Below, in pieces: positions 8,084-11,431 of a stretch of 11,431 nucleotides of DNA. The stretch comes from Spongospora subterranea (taxonomy: Eukaryota > Endomyxa > Phytomyxea > Plasmodiophorida > Plasmodiophoridae). A program made the translations under genes and the position numbers. The stretch is taken from assembly GCA_900404475.1 (NCBI GenBank), contig OUQQ01000639.1:1-11431 (forward strand), written 5' to 3'. The notes under the pieces were generated by a model, which did no database searches, was not told the origin of the DNA, and saw only the letters and a program-made list of their open reading frames with translations. Position 1 is the first letter of the stretch. The number at the start of each line of letters is the position of its first letter.

Positions 8084-8533
8084 ATGTTCCCGCTGAAGAT
8101 CAACGTGAAACTGATTACGAACGAGTCGCTGCTCTCGGGCGACGCTCATGATCCCATTCCTCAATCGCCCGTTCCCGATCGGAGACCGGTTCGAACATGG
8201 AACGCGGGTCCGGTCCCGACGGCGATGGTCGACCTGAACCCCGATCAACAGCGATCGCGACGCGACGACGATGGCGGTCGATCTGGCGCGGGAGAACACC
8301 ACGATCAGCTCGATCGGGTTTGGAAGGCGTTCGCTGAATACGCCAACAAAGGGGCTCTGGATAATGGCAATGCCGTTCAACCACACTATTTCAACGATCT
8401 CTTGTCCAAGATCGCCCGAACATTTCTGCGGAAACGGCCCGATCTGGAGAAGGTGATTCGGGAGACGATCACGAGTTATTCGGTGATTAGACCCATTGGA
8501 CAAACGCATTTCCGACGAGTCCTTGGCGAATTG
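8084..8533 (+). CDS. Gene B exon 1
   Basis: This is a 150-codon block: MFPLKINVKLITNESLLSGD, a Pro/Asp/Arg-rich linker, then an apparently helical part containing DRVWKAFAEYANKGALDNGN, HYFNDLLSKIARTFLRKRPD and LEKVIRETITSYSVIRPIGQ. Another frame ends at 8150 (NVPAEDQRETDYERVAALGR) and overlaps its start, so the first 60 nt are less certain than the rest. The donor is GTAATC at 8534. Confidence 0.5.
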
Positions 8534-10003
8534 GTAATCTCGACCATTATCGGATCTGATCGCCGGTCGGAGAACTGAATGGCGATCGACCTTTGTGTTA
8601 GGAGCGGTGGTGGTCATCGATTGAACCAAGGACGAAGGCGGCGGCGGTGCGAAATGATCCACCGCACCTGTTCACCGATCGTTTATTTACGTCGCTACAG
8701 CAGCACTTCGCCATGGTGTCCAGGCGACGACTCGCCCGTCAACGGACCGATCACAATCCGGACGACGACGACGATGAAGATGATGAACTGATCAGTATTG
8801 ATCATCCGCCCTGGCAACGCCATCACAAACGGCACCAGATTCCGAGACCGTTCCCATCGCCAAACGGGCCGGTCAACGCGAAACACAATGGACATGTGGC
8901 GATAAAACAGGTCATGATGGAACGACGATCGCGTCGCGTGTCGAAGGTTTCATTGGCGGTTCCGGCCGTTGCGAATCAGGGCGTTAAAGAATTGCGATTG
9001 AGGAAAACGATGTCGTCGGGACAGGAACCGCAACAGACGATCAATGATTATCCGGTTCCGAAGCGCCTCGAACAGGATACGGTGATGAATGATCAAGAGG
9101 ATCTGCAACAACAACTAGCGCCAAATGACGATGAACCAATATTGGACGATAACGACGATCATCGAGTTGTCGACGACCAGGTGAAAGGTAGATCTGGACA
9201 AGGTCGTCCCAATTATCGGAATACGATGCCAAGAAAGGCGTCAACGTGTTCACGGCAGCAATACATGAATGATCGCAAGACGATGGCGCCATCAGCAACA
9301 TTACGGTCGGTTGAGGGAGTGTCAATAGGGTCAACCATGGATCGACACAACGACAGGAAAACCGACATCAGCGGCGACAGAAGGAAATGGACAGAAACCA
9401 CAGGGTCGGTCGGGAGAAATATCGAGGGGAAACAGGTTCATAAGGTGAATATGACAATCGACACGATTCCTAATGATGATCGTCAACCACAATCACATCA
9501 TCCTCTGCGATGCTGTTCGGCATCATCATCATCCAGACAGATAAACCCCCGGAACACATTGGCGCGATGTCGGAGCGCATGTGCCTCGTTGAGTTGGCGG
9601 AAACGGGAGAATCCTTCAAGGAATATCTGGCCGACAGCGACGTGTCCGTTTGGGTTTATCCCGAACAACTGGATTGTTGTGATTGAGCCAGACGAAACCG
9701 CAAACAGCCAATGCCCGTTAGGGCGAACAAGAAATCCAGTGGAACTTGATTGCGTTGATCAAGGGAAGACCCAACTTCGGACGCGACAAGCGGTGTGGAA
9801 CAGGTCAATTGGGAGGATAAGGCAGAGAATACCACAGAAGAGGCGTTATTGGATTGATAGGGAGTTGACACAGGTCGTCATAACGACACAGGAACCGATC
9901 TCTGACCACAGCTAAAAACACGGGTTCGATGAGACAAGGAGAGGAACGCGAACACAGTCGCCGACGATATGGCGCTACCGATGACCACGTGGTGAACCTG
10001 TAA
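8084..10003 (+). CDS. Gene B: unidentified hydrophilic protein (or 3' part of gene A)
   Basis: Proposed exons are 8084-8533, 8602-9444, 9537-9653, 9722-9803 and 9912-10003, all phase-matched. The first intron (8534-8601, GTAATC...GTGTTAG, ACTGAAT branch-like site) and the second (9445-9536, GTGAAT...CATCCAG, CTAAT site) are convincing; the last two are uncertain. The start is put at ATG 8084, the first ATG after a stop at 8045-8047. An alternative is an acceptor at 8098 (CGCTGAAG) spliced from gene A, also in phase 0. The protein is hydrophilic with no membrane segment, rich in Asp, Gln and Arg. Residues around the first junction (RVLGEL/ERWWSSIEPRTKAAAV, then DPPHLFTDRLFTSLQQHF) weakly recall the C-terminal half of RGS domains ('TR..i....lF..A...v...L'). 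The last exon ends TDDHVVNL with TAA at 10001-10003. Function is unknown. Confidence 0.42.
8602..9444 (+). CDS. Gene B exon 2, large low-complexity hydrophilic exon
   Basis: 281 codons are open from acceptor TTTGTGTTAG to a GTGAAT donor at 9445. It begins ERWWSSIEPRTKAAAV, then carries an acidic run PDDDDDEDDEL (near 8760-8790). Dispersed Gln/Asp/Arg-rich sequence follows, such as MNDQEDLQQQLAPNDDEPIL and LDDNDDHRVVDDQVKG. It is probably disordered. Without splicing this frame would run on to TAA at 9913-9915, but after 9445 its content changes abruptly. The frame reached by splicing to 9537 (TDKPPEHIGAMSERMCLVEL, then AETGESFKEYLADSDVSVW) looks far more like real protein. Confidence 0.55.
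9537..10003 (+). CDS. Gene B terminal exons
   Basis: Exon 9537-9653 is 39 codons (HIGAMSERMCLVELAETGES, then FKEYLADSDVSVW). Exon 9722-9803 reads GEQEIQWNLIALIKGRPNFG then RDKRCGT. A final exon 9912-10003 would give KNTGSMRQGEEREHSRRRYG and ATDDHVVNL. Several donors between 9642 and 9654 keep the same phase, and 9804-9911 contains a rival coding-like frame (VNWEDKAENTTEEALLD with TGA), so the 3' end is provisional. Confidence 0.33.
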
Positions 10004-10666
10004 TCCACATCAATACACAAATCGCAGTGAATATCAGAGTAGAACGATGGAATGAGGGAGCACTTGGACCGAAGTGTTTGTTGAACGAGCGGTCAATCCG
10101 TTCTACTTCATATTCGGATTATCTGATGAATCTTGAGGATTGTATTGGAACAGATGGACAAAGAGCGGTATTTGGGCGTTATGGGCCAACAATATACTTT
10201 GATTCTTTGTTAATGTGATTAGCCCACACCGACACTGCAGTTCACTCGGCGACAACGACGACGATATCCACCTGGTAGATCCTCCGTCTGTAAATGTCGC
10301 TCAATGGTGTTCGGGGTTCGAGACCTTTTTCCGAAACCGCATTAGGGAGTTACTCTCAATTAGCTGCTCGACCTGACCAATACAATCGTCGAGTCCTCTG
10401 TCACCAATACTGGCACATTTCCCCCGAAACAGATCATGTCTGTAAGGAATTCACCCATACGACAACTTCTAATCTCATCACCAATTCAAGAAAAAGATTT
10501 ATTGGGTCCTGTTGCAGTTCAGTTGCGAAAGCTTATTCCGCCAGAACTAATTTATCAAACGTCATAACACGGAATAACTCGTTATTGCTTTTGGTTCGAT
10601 GACAACAGAATTTGCAATTTTCACAAATTGAAACGATTCTGATTCGATCACAAGATAGTCTATCAT
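10004..10666. other. AT-rich region with weak exon-like frames
   Basis: Two plus-strand frames could be exons of an unidentified gene. 10027-10218 includes NLEDCIGTDGQRAVFGRYGP and ends FDSLLM with TGA. 10203-10376 includes DDDIHLVDPPSVNVAQWCSG and FETFFRNRIRELLSISCST with TGA. They overlap and are in different frames, so at most one is right as drawn. No start, family or clear intron chain could be fixed. The base composition has left the GATC-rich style of the preceding 7 kb. Confidence 0.25.
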
Positions 10667-11239
10667 TTATGTGTAAATGAGGGCAAAATCCATCGGGAAC
10701 ACGATTTTCGAAATGATTGAGTTGATGAGACACGTGACGCTATACGATGTCAAATTGATTGACCAATACAACACTAAAGATACGACAATCGAATGGTCTG
10801 CTGAAGGTCAAGGAACACGTTCAACAATATTACTAATATCGTCTTTCAGACTAAGGAGATCAACATAATTGTAAAACCACTCTTTCTTTGGTTTCGTCAT
10901 GAAACGAACGCCATCGTGAATAACGTCCTTTGGCTTTGATGATTTGACCCAAGTATCGCTTAGCCAAAATGGTGAGGAACGACGTTTCCTGTTAAACTCA
11001 CACATTGAAGACCCATCTCGACAAACTGTGGATCAATGTTTGAGCAGCTGAACCAATAAATTTGACATCGCCATCCTTGTTCGCTCGGAAATTTGATGTC
11101 CTGAGATACCAAAGTTGAGCAATGATGCCGATGTGCAATCGAAATAACTAATCTGTCTGGAACCCAGATACGATGGCAATGTGAAAATTTCCCAGGGACT
11201 ATCAAAAAACGTCGAAAGAATCTCTACTGACAATTCGTT
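10667..11239 (-). pseudogene. Minus-strand reading frame with two internal TGA codons, family unknown
   Basis: Reading leftward from 11239, one frame stays protein-like to a TAA at 10667-10669 with only two interruptions, TGA at 11033-11035 and TGA at 10808-10810. Part 1 includes SVEILSTFFDSPWEIFTLPS and ISGHQISERTRMAMSNLLVQ. Part 2 includes SSPFWLSDTWVKSSKPKDVI and TKPKKEWFYNYVDLLSLKDD. Part 3 is SIVVSLVLYWSINLTSYSVT onward. About 190 codons of AT-rich DNA with two stops is better than chance. A decaying gene, exons of a spliced gene, or a chance shadow of plus-strand exons (10677-10868, MRAKSIGNTIFEMIELMRHV) are all possible. No family was recognised. Confidence 0.33.
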
Positions 11240-11431
11240 CTAGCGCTTCACTATTGCACAACGCGAATATCATCACTTAAACCATTCATCGGATATCACG
11301 TTGTGTTTCATTATTTCGTTGTTTCAAATATCCTGATTTGTCACATTATCTCTAGTAATCAAGTTATATCAGACAATCGTGACGAGGAATATGAACAATA
11401 AATATTTCAGGTCCCTTATAATATACCAGAT
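11240..11431. other. AT-rich end of window, nothing identified
   Basis: No supportable gene, repeat or regulatory site is visible. A short AATAAA-like stretch (AACAATAAATATTT near 11394) could serve as a polyadenylation signal for a plus-strand transcript, but no transcript is known to end here. Confidence 0.3.

Noticed and set aside
8015..8662. Minus-strand open frame of 215 codons
   Set aside because: It lies antisense to gene B exon 1 in GATC-rich DNA, where the palindromic motif keeps reverse frames open; the plus strand has phase-matched splice sites and the minus does not.
8755..8795. GAC/GAT trinucleotide run as a separate microsatellite
   Set aside because: It is inside an open reading frame and encodes an acidic run; described with gene B exon 2.
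9445..9915. Unspliced continuation of the long frame after 9444
   Set aside because: Beyond 9445 this frame becomes Ser/Arg/Cys-rich and unnatural, while a phase-0 intron leads to a better frame at 9537.
1..11431. Bacterial operon, phage or toxin-antitoxin system
   Set aside because: No ribosome binding sites or tightly packed full-length ORFs; short GT...AG introns and a gypsy integrase point to a eukaryote.

Overview
The window looks like nuclear DNA of a microbial eukaryote, most probably a fungus. It carries the decayed integrase of a Ty3/gypsy (chromovirus-like) retrotransposon. It also carries long stretches of protein-like sequence that read through only if many short GT...AG introns (about 41-118 nt) are removed, often with a CTGAC/CTGAT/CTAAT-like branch site 15-25 nt before the acceptor. 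I see no bacterial operon structure, ribosome binding sites, tRNA, rRNA or CRISPR array. All gene models below are hand-built from splice dinucleotides and phase continuity. No similarity search was possible.

Layout. 1-370: AT-rich non-coding DNA with a pair of near-identical direct repeats. 371-983: broken Ty3/gypsy integrase (zinc-binding HHCC region, first two catalytic aspartates, then loss of homology before the glutamate). 984-3070: mostly non-coding, one remnant reading frame (939-1167) and a possible 5' untranslated exon near 2500. 3071-7928 (+): putative gene A, about 22 exons, whose first half encodes about seven hydrophobic segments followed by a long hydrophilic tail. 7276-7650: a 187-bp direct duplication whose copies meet at the only N in the window, probably an assembly join inside gene A. 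8084-10003 (+): putative gene B, or the 3' part of gene A, with a large hydrophilic, Asp/Gln/Arg-rich exon. 10004-11431: AT-rich DNA with weak exon-like frames on the plus strand and a minus-strand frame interrupted only by TGA codons.

The central 3.3-9.5 kb is very rich in GATC/CGATCG. Because this motif is palindromic and reads as Asp-Arg-Ser-Ile codons in every frame, many overlapping open frames appear on both strands. Frame choice was therefore made on phase-matched splice sites, not on ORF length.

Working hypothesis: gene A, perhaps together with gene B, encodes a seven-transmembrane receptor-like protein with a long cytoplasmic tail. Parts of the tail weakly recall RGS domains, as in plant and fungal 7TM-RGS proteins. 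The seven-helix topology is moderately supported; the RGS link is only a suggestion.
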